Notes under the pieces: generated by a model
Database searches by the model: none
The model's input: only the letters and a program-made list of their open reading frames with translations
Told to the model about the DNA's origin: nothing
Assembly: GCA_037128595.1 (NCBI GenBank)
Contig: JBAXWB010000003.1
Span: forward strand, 124,001 to 188,000
DNA from: a bacterium
Lineage (GTDB): Bacteria; Verrucomicrobiota; Kiritimatiellia; CAIKKV01; CAITUY01
Reading direction: 5' to 3'
DNA: 64,000 nt
Shown: in pieces, positions 36,501 through 44,556 of the stretch
Position numbering within the stretch: the first letter of the stretch is position 1
Layout: each line of letters opens with the position of its first letter
Made by a program: the position numbers and the translations under genes

Positions 36501-39500
36501 CCGTACTGAAGCCGCCCCGCCGGTTCTGGAGCCTGCCACGACGGCCGGTTTCTATGTCGATCGGGACGGTCGGCTCGTGGTGTCGGATTCCACTCATTGG
36601 GTGACGCTGACGAACGCCCCGGTGTTGGTGACCAACAGTTGGACGCGTTTCACAACCTGTCAGGATTACAGTAACCGGATATGGAGCCTCTACCTGGACG
36701 GCTGGCCGGTGGCGACGGGGCTTGTATTCGCCGCCAGTGCTCCGCGTGAATACTCCGGACTGCTGGTGAAACAGGCGTCGCAGCGGCCGGCCTATCTCGA
36801 TGCCATTTTGGTGTCAGCCGATCGCTCGGACTTATCCGACCGATTCTATCTGTCCGATTGGTCTGATTTGGCGGACGGAGGTGATCCGGACCATGACGGC
36901 CTTGCCAATAACGAGGAGTATCGGCTGGGGTCGGACCCGCAGAATGCCGATAGCGATCGCGATGGGATGGGCGATAGCGCGGAAACCCGGCTTGGCTTCG
37001 ATCCGGCGGTCTCAAATCACTTTGATGGGCTTCCTCTTTTGGAGCCGTTCGAGGCCCCGGCGATAACCAACGGGAGCCTCGCCGGTCAGCAGGGGTGGGT
37101 GGCGAGTGCCACGAGCGGCGCCTGGATTCAGACGAATTGTGTTTATGCGGGTCAACAGGCCTTACGGGTGTCGGTTAGTGGGAGCGTTTCCCGGGTGGTG
37201 GCGGCCGGTGGCCAGGCGGTGGTCTGGATTGACTTCCAAGCCCGCCCGGTGAGAAGCGATCTTGAAAGCCCGCCTAGGGTGGGGGCAAGCGCCGCTACCG
37301 GATTCTTTGTCAATCGGACAGGACAAGTCATGGTGTGCACGGCGTCGGGCTGGGAGCCGGTGTCCACCCAGGAGCCGGTGTCGACCTCCGCGTGGACGCG
37401 GTTCACGGTGCAGGCCGATTATGAAACGCAATGCTGGGCACTCTGGCTTAATGGAGTGTGTGTGGCCGCCGCGCTCCCGTTTGCGCATCCGGTGAATGAG
37501 TTCTCGCTGTTCCGGGTATCGGCGCCCGATAGCGGGTCAGGATATATTGACTCCCTGGCCATTACCACGAACGAGCCCGCCAGCCTCGACGATGATGGCG
37601 ATGGGCTGCCGAATTCTTGGGAGCGGCAGTTTGGCTTTTCTTCCTCCTATCCGTCGGATCCATCCCATTCGTCCGATGCCGAGACCGATCCCGATCAGGA
37701 CGGCCTCAGCAACCTTGAAGAATGGGCGCTGGGCACTGACCCCCGCAATCCGGACAGCGATGGCGATGGCCTGGTCGATGGACATGACGGGGTCATGCCG
37801 ATTGGTCTTTTTCTGCAAGGCGTGGATCGGAATGGGGATGGCTATGCGGATGGTGAGGCGGATAATGGCTGTGATCCCCTGAAGGCAGATACGGATGGGG
37901 ATGGGTTTGCTGACGGAGTCGAAGTCGTCAATGATTTCAATGCCATGCAGGATTCGCTCGCGGTGGGTCTGGCGGCGTGGTACCGGCTGGATGAGACCAA
38001 CGGGCTGGTGATGGTCGACAGTTCCAGTAACCAGCTCGATGGGGTGTGGTTGGGTGGCGGGGCACCCACCAGTACGATTGGCCGGGTGGGGCGGGCCGTG
38101 GAATGTGACGGGGTGTCAAGCGGGATTCAAACCCCCGGCTCATCCTTGCTTGACCTCTCCAGCAATATGACGCTCATGGCGTGGGTCCGGCCGGATGGAG
38201 GGAACGCGACGGGGACGCAAGCGGTGGTCGTGCGGCAGGGGGGCGTGGGACTTCAACTGACCCGGCGTAGGCCTGAGGTCAGGTTGCCCGGCCATGTGCC
38301 GGAGGTGGTGTCGGCGCCGGTGACCCTTCCGGCAGGGGAGTGGGCTCAATTGGTCGCGGTGTTCAGTGGGAGCAATGTGAGCCTCTGGGTGGATGGCCAG
38401 ATGGTGCTGAGGGAAGCGGTTTTGACGGAGCAAAACCCTCCATCGGAATGGAGGGCGCCGCTCTGTCGGCGCCTTTTGGAGGAGGGTTTGATGGGACAAA
38501 ACCCGCCCTTGCCGTGGGGTATCGGGTGTGATGTGGGGGCGACCAATCTCTGTTTTGCGGGAGGACTGGATGAAGTCCGGATGTATCACCGTGCGCTCAG
38601 TCTGGCGGAGATTCAGGAACTCTATGCGCTGGGGGCTGATCCCGATGGGGACACCCGTGGCACTCAGGACGAGTTGCGTGAGGGCTCGGACCCGGCGCAA
38701 CGGCTCGTATCAGCGAGACTCGTTGGCGATCTGGATGGCGATGGGCGTGTGACCGTGCGTGACCGCGACCGGCTTCAGGCCCTGGTTACGGCACTCGGTC
38801 AGCATCACACCCGGCTGGAGTATGATGCGGAAGGGAACCTGATCCGGAAAACAGACGCCCTGGGCCATGCCACAACGACCGCTTACAACGGAAACAGCCG
38901 GCCGGTCGTGACGACGGACGCCAACGGGAAAGCCACGTATCAGGAGGTGAATGCGGTCGGAGCGGTTACCGCCGTGACTGACCCGCTGGGAGCGGTCACC
39001 CGGTTTGAGTTCAATGCCTTCGGGAATGTGACCCGGGTGACAGATCCCGCCGGAAATCAGACGCGGCTCACCTATAACGCCGCCGGGCAGACGATCCGGT
39101 CCCTCAATTCGCGTGGCGTTTCCACGGTAACCTATTATGACGAACTGGGCCGGGTTCAGGAAGTGATCGCCGCCGAAGGGCTGCCGGAGGAACAACGGAG
39201 CTGGACATTCTATGATGTGGCGGATCGCCTGGTGAGTAACCGGAATCAAATCGGGGCGGTGAACGAGTATGCCTATGATGCACGGGGCTTACTGGTGAAA
39301 GAGACGTCGGCCCGGGGCACGGGTGATGAGACGATAGAGGAAACCACCTATGATGAGCGGGGGCTGGCCATTAGCCGGAAGGACCCGCGCGGCTTCGTGA
39401 CGCATCAGACCTATGACGCCTTGGGTCGGGCGGTCACCGCTGTAGATGCGCTCGGAAACAGCACCCGCACTGACTTCGACAACCTGGGTCATGCGGTGGC

Positions 39501-42500
39501 CACTGTCCAGCCCAATGGGCGGGTCATCCGGCAGGAGTTCGATAAGTGGGGCAATGTCATCCGGCAGATGGATGGAGGTGACCAGCTGATTACGGAATAC
39601 GATGTGCTGAACCGGGTGGTCGCCCGGGTGGACTGGCGGGGGATTCGTTCGGAGCTGGCGTATGACGCCGTGGGAAATGTGGTCGAGACCGTCGAGGCGA
39701 AAGGAACCCCCGCGGAGGCGCGGACCTTCATGGCCTACGATGCGGCCAATCGGCCCATCCGCGTGACGAATGCAAACGGGGGAACGGTCGCGAGCGCTTA
39801 CGATACCTGCGGGAATAAGGTGTGGCAGTCCGATGAACTCGGGAGGTCGACCCGGTGGGGGTACCAGTATGGAACCCGGCTGGCCTGGACGCTCAAGCCG
39901 GATGGAGTGGTGGTATCAAACCGGTACGATGCGCTGGATCGGCTGACGGCGGAATGGGTGGATAATGGCGTTGCTAAAACGTTTCAGCATGATGGCTTGT
40001 CACGACTCACCAATGCCGTGGATTTCAATAATCCAGCGACCAGTGCGGATGATAATCGGGTGGCGTATACCTATGATGCGTTGAACCGGGTGGTCGGGGA
40101 GTGGCAGAATGGCCGGTTGATTCAGCGGCAGTTTGATGCAGCCGGGAATCCCGGACTGCTGACGATGCCGTCAGGGATCTCTGTCAGGCGGGTTTTTAAC
40201 GGGAATCGCCGGCTGACGGAACTAAAAAATGCGGCAGGCTCAGTCACCTACGCGAGCTATGCCTATACCCCGAATGGCCGCGTCCAGTCGGTGACCTATG
40301 CCAGCGGGGTGGTTGAAACGCATGGCTACGATGTGCGGGAACGGCTAAGTACTCTCCGTCAGCAGGGAAGTCACTGTGATTACAACGCCGTAGTAAGCCG
40401 GGACCCTGACGGAAATGTCACGCTGTCGTCCGAAAGTAACGGGGAAGGGGCGGCCTACACCTATGATGCGGCCAACCGGGTAACAGCCAGGAAGGCGCTG
40501 AATGAGCTTTTTGGGGAATCACTGGACTATGACCTGCTGGGCAACTGGCTGAGTAGTTCCAATCCGGTTGAGGGACGGGTTAGTCGGTCGAGCAATGCCG
40601 GGAATCAGTACACGCGGGTGGGGACCGAAACGCTCCAATACGATTTAAATGGAAACCTCACGGTCCGGGGAGCGGCCGGCTATCGGTATGATTATCGTGG
40701 GCGGCTGGTGGAAGCTTTCTCCAATGGGGTACCCGTGGCCCGCTATTCGTATGACGCCCTGAACCGCCGGGTGAGTAAGGACGCGGCAGGGGGGCATTGG
40801 TCCTATTATTACGATGGTGAAGCGCTGGTGGATGAGGAGGTGAATGGGAGTTGGGGGCAGAGCACTCTTTTCGCCGACACGATTGATACGCCTGTAGTGC
40901 TGCTGCGCGCGGGTCAGGCCTATTACTACCTGCGGGACTGGCGCGCCAATATTGCGGCCATCACGGATGCGACCGGTCACCCGGTGGAGCAGTTCAGATA
41001 TTCCTTGTTTGGCCAGATGCAGGTACTGGATGGAAATGGGAATCCGCTGGCACGAAGCGGGTTGGGAAATATCTGGACGTTTGCCGCCCGGCAGTGGGAT
41101 CAGGAGTCAGGGCTGCTGCACTATCGCAACCGGGTGTACGCTCCTGAACTGGGCCGGTTTTTTCAGCAGGATCCGGCCGGGTATGCCGATGGGCTGAATC
41201 TTTATACCTATGCCGGCAACAATCCGCTCCTGTTCTCTGATCCTTATGGGCTGTATCGCTGGAATCACGGGGAACTCGATAGCCGGGTCGGGGAGTGGAT
41301 TATATCGCAGTACGGCCAGCTGCGTGAGATCGAGCGACAACAGAGGGAGTACGAGGAAGCCCTGCGCCAGGCTGAGGAGGAACGGCGCAGGCAGCAGGCG
41401 GCGAACGAGCGGGCTGCCCGGGCAGTCAGCCAATACCAGCAGGATCATCAGAAAGAAATCAAGAGTATGGTGGGGCGCTACAAACATCTGGGGGTGAATG
41501 AGATGGAGGCGACCCGGATGCTGATGAGTGGCGTCACCTCCATTCCGCGGCTAGGTGCAACGGTCGGGCCCAACGATCTCCGGCGGGACTGGTGGCTGGA
41601 TTATTACCTGCGCGGGGGGCAGATCGATGAGCGCATGCGCGGCGAGATGACCCGCATGGGGACCTCCAGTGTCGATCAGTACTTTGCGAACACGTCTCAG
41701 AAGGAAACGGCGTTGCGCAACAAGCGTAAAGCGACGCAACAGCAATATTCGATGGCGGCGGTGGCCATTGTGGCCACCGTGGTTACCTGCGGGGCAGGCG
41801 GCGTGCTGGGTGCGGCGCTGCTGGGGACGGTCGGGGTGACCGCAACCAGCGTCTCATACGGGGCTTTTGTGGCAGGGGCGGTCATGATCCAGGGCGTGTC
41901 GTCGGCGGCCAGCACGCTGATATCGCAGGGGACGATCGGTGATTTTGCCCAATCATGGGCGATCCATTCGGCGGCTTCGGTGGCCGGGTATGGCGCCGGT
42001 TACGGCGCCGCGCAATCGGGATTTGATATGGGGCCTCAGATGGCGGCCCAGTCGGGGACGGGTTCGTTGGTCGCGTCCGGGGCCCGGACGGCCATGGAGG
42101 GCGGGGGCTTCAAGACGGTGTTCCGCGACACGGCGATCAGTATGGCGGCCGGCGGGGTGATGGGAACCTTCATGGCCGCTCCGGGTACCGGGGCGTCGCC
42201 CGCCAGTTTCGGGGAGTATGTGCAGGCGGGGACATCCTCGCGTCTGGGCCTGCTGCAGTCGCCGGTCTCGGGTGGAGTCCAGGGCTCACTCAGGGCCGCG
42301 ATGTATGGCGGGAATATGGTGGAGGCGTTTGGGGAAGGGGCGGTCTCAAAGGAGGCGTTGGTTGATTTTGCGCTGGCCTCTGCCGTGACGCCGGTGGCCA
42401 GCCGGGTGTCCGCCGCGTTGGTGGAGGCATTGCCGGGTGAGCCGCGGCCGGTCGCCAAACCGGCGACATGGGTCGCCCCGTCGCCCATCACGAAGGCCGG

Positions 42501-43419
42501 GCCGGACTCATTTTCACTCAAGGCCCTGGGGGTGAGTGCGGTGAGAGGGAGCGCGGTGACGGTGGTCAGTCATCTTGAGGAAATGATCGTGGCCCCGGCC
42601 CGTTCCCTGCTGGCGATTTACACGACGTTGGCGGCTGATTCCGTGCGTGAGCGCTCGCAGGTGGTTAATCCCTTTTCCCGGAGTTTTGCCGGCTACCAGT
42701 TGGTGGATGGGGCGCTGGATGCCGTGCTGGTGGCGGGGGGACTTCCCATCAGCTTTTTGTCAGGTGATTTCCTTGAAGGCCAGTGGACGGATCTGGGGTC
42801 ACATTGGACTGGGATCCGGGCGCTCAATTTCAATGGCATGGCCAATACGATGGCGGATGCGGAGAACATGAAGCGGACGGTCAGTGGCGTCAAGGGGGAG
42901 GGGGTCGTGGCTCAAGTGGCTAATCGGACGCATGGGTGGATGGTGGGGGATGCGATTCAGGCGATTGGGAACGAGCTTGGGCTGATCGATATCACGGCCA
43001 TCAGAGGGGCCGCAGCGTTGAGGGGGATTGCCGCCACCGGCACGCCGACCATTGATGTGACGGCACACAGTCAGGGCACCATGACGTTCCGTCGCGCCCT
43101 GGATCTTGTGGATGAGCCCGGCATCCGGGACCGGATCCGCTATCAGGGGTTCGGTTCGCAGGCCTATATCAGTAGAAATTATCTGGGTCTGAGAAGTGCC
43201 GACAATTATTGGAACCGTTCGTTCGGACAGGGGAGTGCCAGCGGTATCGATTTGGTGCCGATGGTGAACTTTGTGCCATCCATTTCCAAAGTGTTTGGCG
43301 ACCCCTCCTATGAACTCGGGAATGGTGCCTGGCAAACGGTGCAGTCGCCACAGAATATCAATGAACCCGGTGGTAACCACCATGGAATGCAATATTACGC
43401 AGGATATTTAAGCAGGTGA
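33556..43419 (+). CDS. Giant multidomain Rhs protein with lipase-like C-terminus
   Basis: 3287 residues. Order: n-region encoded by a REP pair; signal core (about 37-57); unique domain; four tandem modules of about 265 residues, each a lectin-like domain starting 'LPF.E.FEAP' plus TSP3-type 'DSDGDGL.D' loops (starting near 34637, 35470, 36265 and 37030); LamG domain interrupted by a REP insertion (about 37960-38620); dockerin-like loop; YD repeats from about 38812; Rhs core with 'FFQQDPAGYADGLNLYTYAGNN' style motif near residue 2535 and 'DPYGLY' near 2562. The remaining ~720 residues hold a charged coiled coil (2590-2640), a hydrophobic stretch (about 2730-2790) and an α/β-hydrolase-like end: Ser3171 in 'TAHSQGT', Asp in 'GIDLVP' and His in 'GGNHHGMQYY'. 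Likely an autocleaved Rhs shell with a lipase/esterase-like effector. No cognate immunity gene is obvious. Confidence 0.9.
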   Translation: MRRAISLLSSLLQRGFDRAKPSISGNIQWRAPLCRRQRTPAIKRRAFFYCFYALLFATSVALAAPDWWLYRGVVDTNVLPNDYAPVIRGQLCWLAGQAGAELEAKLPGGANDAIRAGVTNLMAGDPGGLVNLGQLKQVLAPYYQRLMEEGVVADYPWADYGAWADYSPVNIGQVKQAFDFQLNGVRFSPSISGVIGYSGVQTGRVRVIARPWSGLGLEAVANGAGPGPYHLVVDGQQTNWAVEAWRDSNPNAVCDSWEASGLYVFNPVRVTGVVSGIDFVLQDPDEDGDGLPGYLEREWGLDPEWPQDGQSDADGDGLSRALEWQAGTDPDNGDSDGDGMGDGAELLNGTSPLLANNHTRLPFVESFELPSVTCGELAGQNGWSGDRSNVAWVVTHSVTDSLQELTLGANPDSGSLIMHPLATHGLGVIWIELRAAPVRRLAGAPASVSAGVASAFYFNGDGRLMVYDASLIPGRWVCQTNAAPLELGAMARLTVRHDYAGQCWGLWLDGTNVVHSLPFASRVPELSRLQLRSALFQQARFDDITVSTNTPAGFTVDSDGDGLPDEWEQAHGLDPYHPMDPSDPADFDPDFDGLSNLQEFQMGLNPRNSDSDGDGLSDGVEWALQTSPTQADNTITATVPFVEPFEAPAISLGELNGQHGWLATLPDWAMVRTNRSSEGLQALSLTATTNEAARLVQILKGAPGVTTWTDFRVIPVQRLRTARPSLHAASTAAFYISAAGYPVVASGSNWLELTNVPAITGTNWSRFTVMQDFSNQVWSLCLDGTPVVESLGFVHRVTSCVGPRFSGPSYTNAWLDDIRVTAVAPGDIDSDGDGMPNDWEWLHGLDPFHMSDSSDPDQDGLSNLDEYRLGLDPLNPDSDGDGLGDGTEQARGLSPTQAASYLALPFSESFEAPGVTNGLLAGQHGWQGLTNAAGAAVGTNRVYAGTQALQLGGQMAPVSLYQPLAAGGKSMVWSDLRSIPVFRTEAAPPVLEPATTAGFYVDRDGRLVVSDSTHWVTLTNAPVLVTNSWTRFTTCQDYSNRIWSLYLDGWPVATGLVFAASAPREYSGLLVKQASQRPAYLDAILVSADRSDLSDRFYLSDWSDLADGGDPDHDGLANNEEYRLGSDPQNADSDRDGMGDSAETRLGFDPAVSNHFDGLPLLEPFEAPAITNGSLAGQQGWVASATSGAWIQTNCVYAGQQALRVSVSGSVSRVVAAGGQAVVWIDFQARPVRSDLESPPRVGASAATGFFVNRTGQVMVCTASGWEPVSTQEPVSTSAWTRFTVQADYETQCWALWLNGVCVAAALPFAHPVNEFSLFRVSAPDSGSGYIDSLAITTNEPASLDDDGDGLPNSWERQFGFSSSYPSDPSHSSDAETDPDQDGLSNLEEWALGTDPRNPDSDGDGLVDGHDGVMPIGLFLQGVDRNGDGYADGEADNGCDPLKADTDGDGFADGVEVVNDFNAMQDSLAVGLAAWYRLDETNGLVMVDSSSNQLDGVWLGGGAPTSTIGRVGRAVECDGVSSGIQTPGSSLLDLSSNMTLMAWVRPDGGNATGTQAVVVRQGGVGLQLTRRRPEVRLPGHVPEVVSAPVTLPAGEWAQLVAVFSGSNVSLWVDGQMVLREAVLTEQNPPSEWRAPLCRRLLEEGLMGQNPPLPWGIGCDVGATNLCFAGGLDEVRMYHRALSLAEIQELYALGADPDGDTRGTQDELREGSDPAQRLVSARLVGDLDGDGRVTVRDRDRLQALVTALGQHHTRLEYDAEGNLIRKTDALGHATTTAYNGNSRPVVTTDANGKATYQEVNAVGAVTAVTDPLGAVTRFEFNAFGNVTRVTDPAGNQTRLTYNAAGQTIRSLNSRGVSTVTYYDELGRVQEVIAAEGLPEEQRSWTFYDVADRLVSNRNQIGAVNEYAYDARGLLVKETSARGTGDETIEETTYDERGLAISRKDPRGFVTHQTYDALGRAVTAVDALGNSTRTDFDNLGHAVATVQPNGRVIRQEFDKWGNVIRQMDGGDQLITEYDVLNRVVARVDWRGIRSELAYDAVGNVVETVEAKGTPAEARTFMAYDAANRPIRVTNANGGTVASAYDTCGNKVWQSDELGRSTRWGYQYGTRLAWTLKPDGVVVSNRYDALDRLTAEWVDNGVAKTFQHDGLSRLTNAVDFNNPATSADDNRVAYTYDALNRVVGEWQNGRLIQRQFDAAGNPGLLTMPSGISVRRVFNGNRRLTELKNAAGSVTYASYAYTPNGRVQSVTYASGVVETHGYDVRERLSTLRQQGSHCDYNAVVSRDPDGNVTLSSESNGEGAAYTYDAANRVTARKALNELFGESLDYDLLGNWLSSSNPVEGRVSRSSNAGNQYTRVGTETLQYDLNGNLTVRGAAGYRYDYRGRLVEAFSNGVPVARYSYDALNRRVSKDAAGGHWSYYYDGEALVDEEVNGSWGQSTLFADTIDTPVVLLRAGQAYYYLRDWRANIAAITDATGHPVEQFRYSLFGQMQVLDGNGNPLARSGLGNIWTFAARQWDQESGLLHYRNRVYAPELGRFFQQDPAGYADGLNLYTYAGNNPLLFSDPYGLYRWNHGELDSRVGEWIISQYGQLREIERQQREYEEALRQAEEERRRQQAANERAARAVSQYQQDHQKEIKSMVGRYKHLGVNEMEATRMLMSGVTSIPRLGATVGPNDLRRDWWLDYYLRGGQIDERMRGEMTRMGTSSVDQYFANTSQKETALRNKRKATQQQYSMAAVAIVATVVTCGAGGVLGAALLGTVGVTATSVSYGAFVAGAVMIQGVSSAASTLISQGTIGDFAQSWAIHSAASVAGYGAGYGAAQSGFDMGPQMAAQSGTGSLVASGARTAMEGGGFKTVFRDTAISMAAGGVMGTFMAAPGTGASPASFGEYVQAGTSSRLGLLQSPVSGGVQGSLRAAMYGGNMVEAFGEGAVSKEALVDFALASAVTPVASRVSAALVEALPGEPRPVAKPATWVAPSPITKAGPDSFSLKALGVSAVRGSAVTVVSHLEEMIVAPARSLLAIYTTLAADSVRERSQVVNPFSRSFAGYQLVDGALDAVLVAGGLPISFLSGDFLEGQWTDLGSHWTGIRALNFNGMANTMADAENMKRTVSGVKGEGVVAQVANRTHGWMVGDAIQAIGNELGLIDITAIRGAAALRGIAATGTPTIDVTAHSQGTMTFRRALDLVDEPGIRDRIRYQGFGSQAYISRNYLGLRSADNYWNRSFGQGSASGIDLVPMVNFVPSISKVFGDPSYELGNGAWQTVQSPQNINEPGGNHHGMQYYAGYLSR
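33598..33664. repeat. REP-like inverted pair in the signal-peptide n-region of the second Rhs gene
   Basis: Plus unit 33598-33623 (GGTTTTG/CAAAACC, loop ACAGAG, tail CTCCAT) and minus unit 33639-33664 (GGCGCCG/CGGCGCC, loop ACAGAG, tail CTCCAT), tails facing across 15 bp. The pair is translated as about 23 residues ('RGFDRAKPSI' and 'WRAPLCRR') between the start codon and the hydrophobic signal core. The codons on either side (MRRA and KRRAFF) look like halves of a normal n-region. Confidence 0.85.
38418..38507. repeat. REP-like array inserted in frame in a LamG domain
   Basis: Plus unit 38418-38443 (loop ACGGAG), minus unit 38448-38473 (stem GGCGCCG/CGGCGCC) and a degenerate plus unit at 38484-38507 sharing GGGACAAAACCC with the remnant at 27756. 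They encode 'VLTEQNPPSEWRAPLCRR' and 'GLMGQNPP' between 'WVDGQMVLR' and 'WGIGCDVG', where a LamG fold normally has a short turn. The frame is kept. Confidence 0.85.
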
Positions 43420-43438
43420 ATAAGGAGTGGAATCTTAA

Positions 43439-43488
43439 ATGGAGGGCGCTGCTCTGTCAGCGCCTGCGGCAGGAAAGGTTTTGACGGA
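43439..43488. repeat. REP-like pair, second unit truncated
   Basis: Minus unit 43439-43464 (GGCGCTG/CAGCGCC, loop ACAGAG, tail CTCCAT). The plus unit starting at 43477 has GGTTTTG and ACGGA but its 3' arm and tail are missing. Lies between the second Rhs gene and the glycine-rich gene. Confidence 0.8.
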
Positions 43489-43509
43489 AATGAGAATAAA
43501 GGAATACAT

Positions 43510-44556
43510 ATGAATACAAAAATCGGATGGAGCATCGGGGTGGCATTGGTGGTGACATGCTTGAAGGGGTTCGCCTGGACAGATCTGGGGGGTGGCGACC
43601 ATGGAGGGAGTAACTGGGTGATCGCGGGAGGGGCGACGATCGCGAGTAATCACTATAATATCGGGACCGTAACGATCGCCACCGGCACGACCGTCAGCAT
43701 CAAATCCTATTCGGGGGGCCAGTATGGGTGGAGTCAAATCACGGCCTCCAACATCACGATATCCGGCACCTTGGATGCCACGGGGGCCGGGTATGTGGGG
43801 GGCTACGGAGGGGCGGGTGGCAATGGAAGTTCAGTAAATAGTTCAATGGGAGCGGCGGGTGCCGCAGGCGCGGGCGGGAGTGGCCCCTTTGCAGGGGTGG
43901 CGGGAGCCTCAGGTGCCGCCGGGGTTGCGAATGGGAATGGAGGTACGGGTGGCATCGGCGGCTCAGGCGGCTATGCCACCAATGGGCTTCAGGGGGATGT
44001 GACCACAAATGAAGTGCTGAACCTGGGGTCCGGCGGCGGAGGTGGGGGCGGGGGTGGCGCCGGCTATCGCTATGTTACATCATCAGCCGGTGGCGGAGGA
44101 GGTGGTGCGGGAAATGCCGGGGGTGGCTCCATTTCTCTCATCGCCAGTAATACGATTACAATCCGGGGAATGATTCTGGCGTGCGGCAAAGCCGCAGGGA
44201 ACGGACAGCAAGGTCAAACGGGGGCTCCGGGCTATGGGGCCGGCGGCGGATCTCCCTGGGTGGCGGGGCAGAGCCAGGGAGGAAGTCGGGGGGAAGGGAT
44301 CGCCAACGAGTGTTATCCTGCGGGTGACGGGGGGAATGGGGGCCGCGGGGCGGGAGGGGGCATATTGATCAAAGCCCCTTCCGTCGATGTCCGTGGGGCC
44401 TCTATTGACAATCGAGGTGGCGGAAACACGGTGGCGAACGGAGGGACCCTGAAGGTTTTTTATATCGATTACCAGGGCGGTAGCCTGACGAATAGCGGCC
44501 GCACCTACCTGAAGCAGATGCTGATGCCGGAAGCCGGAACCGTGTTTGAGTTTTAA
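43510..44556 (+). CDS. Secreted glycine-rich surface protein
   Basis: 348 residues. Signal peptide at about residues 5-23 ('GWSIGVALVVTCLKGFA'). Residues 85-300 are extremely Gly/Ala-rich ('GGYGGAGGNG', 'GSGGGGGGGGGAGY', 'GGGGGGAGNAGGG'). Flanks have solenoid-like stretches ('ITASNITISGTLDATGAG', 'ISLIASNTITIRGMILA', 'KVFYIDYQGGSL'). This is the pattern of β-helix outer-surface or autotransporter-like passenger proteins with Gly-rich spacers. AAAGGA precedes the ATG. It converges with the next gene and overlaps it by 4 bp. As the gene just downstream of an Rhs effector gene it sits where immunity genes often lie, but it is exported and does not look like one. Confidence 0.85.
   Translation: MNTKIGWSIGVALVVTCLKGFAWTDLGGGDHGGSNWVIAGGATIASNHYNIGTVTIATGTTVSIKSYSGGQYGWSQITASNITISGTLDATGAGYVGGYGGAGGNGSSVNSSMGAAGAAGAGGSGPFAGVAGASGAAGVANGNGGTGGIGGSGGYATNGLQGDVTTNEVLNLGSGGGGGGGGGAGYRYVTSSAGGGGGGAGNAGGGSISLIASNTITIRGMILACGKAAGNGQQGQTGAPGYGAGGGSPWVAGQSQGGSRGEGIANECYPAGDGGNGGRGAGGGILIKAPSVDVRGASIDNRGGGNTVANGGTLKVFYIDYQGGSLTNSGRTYLKQMLMPEAGTVFEF

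Noticed and set aside
43510-44556. Immunity protein for the Rhs effector
   Set aside because: Position would fit, but the protein is exported, glycine-rich and solenoid-like, and nothing suggests inhibitor function.
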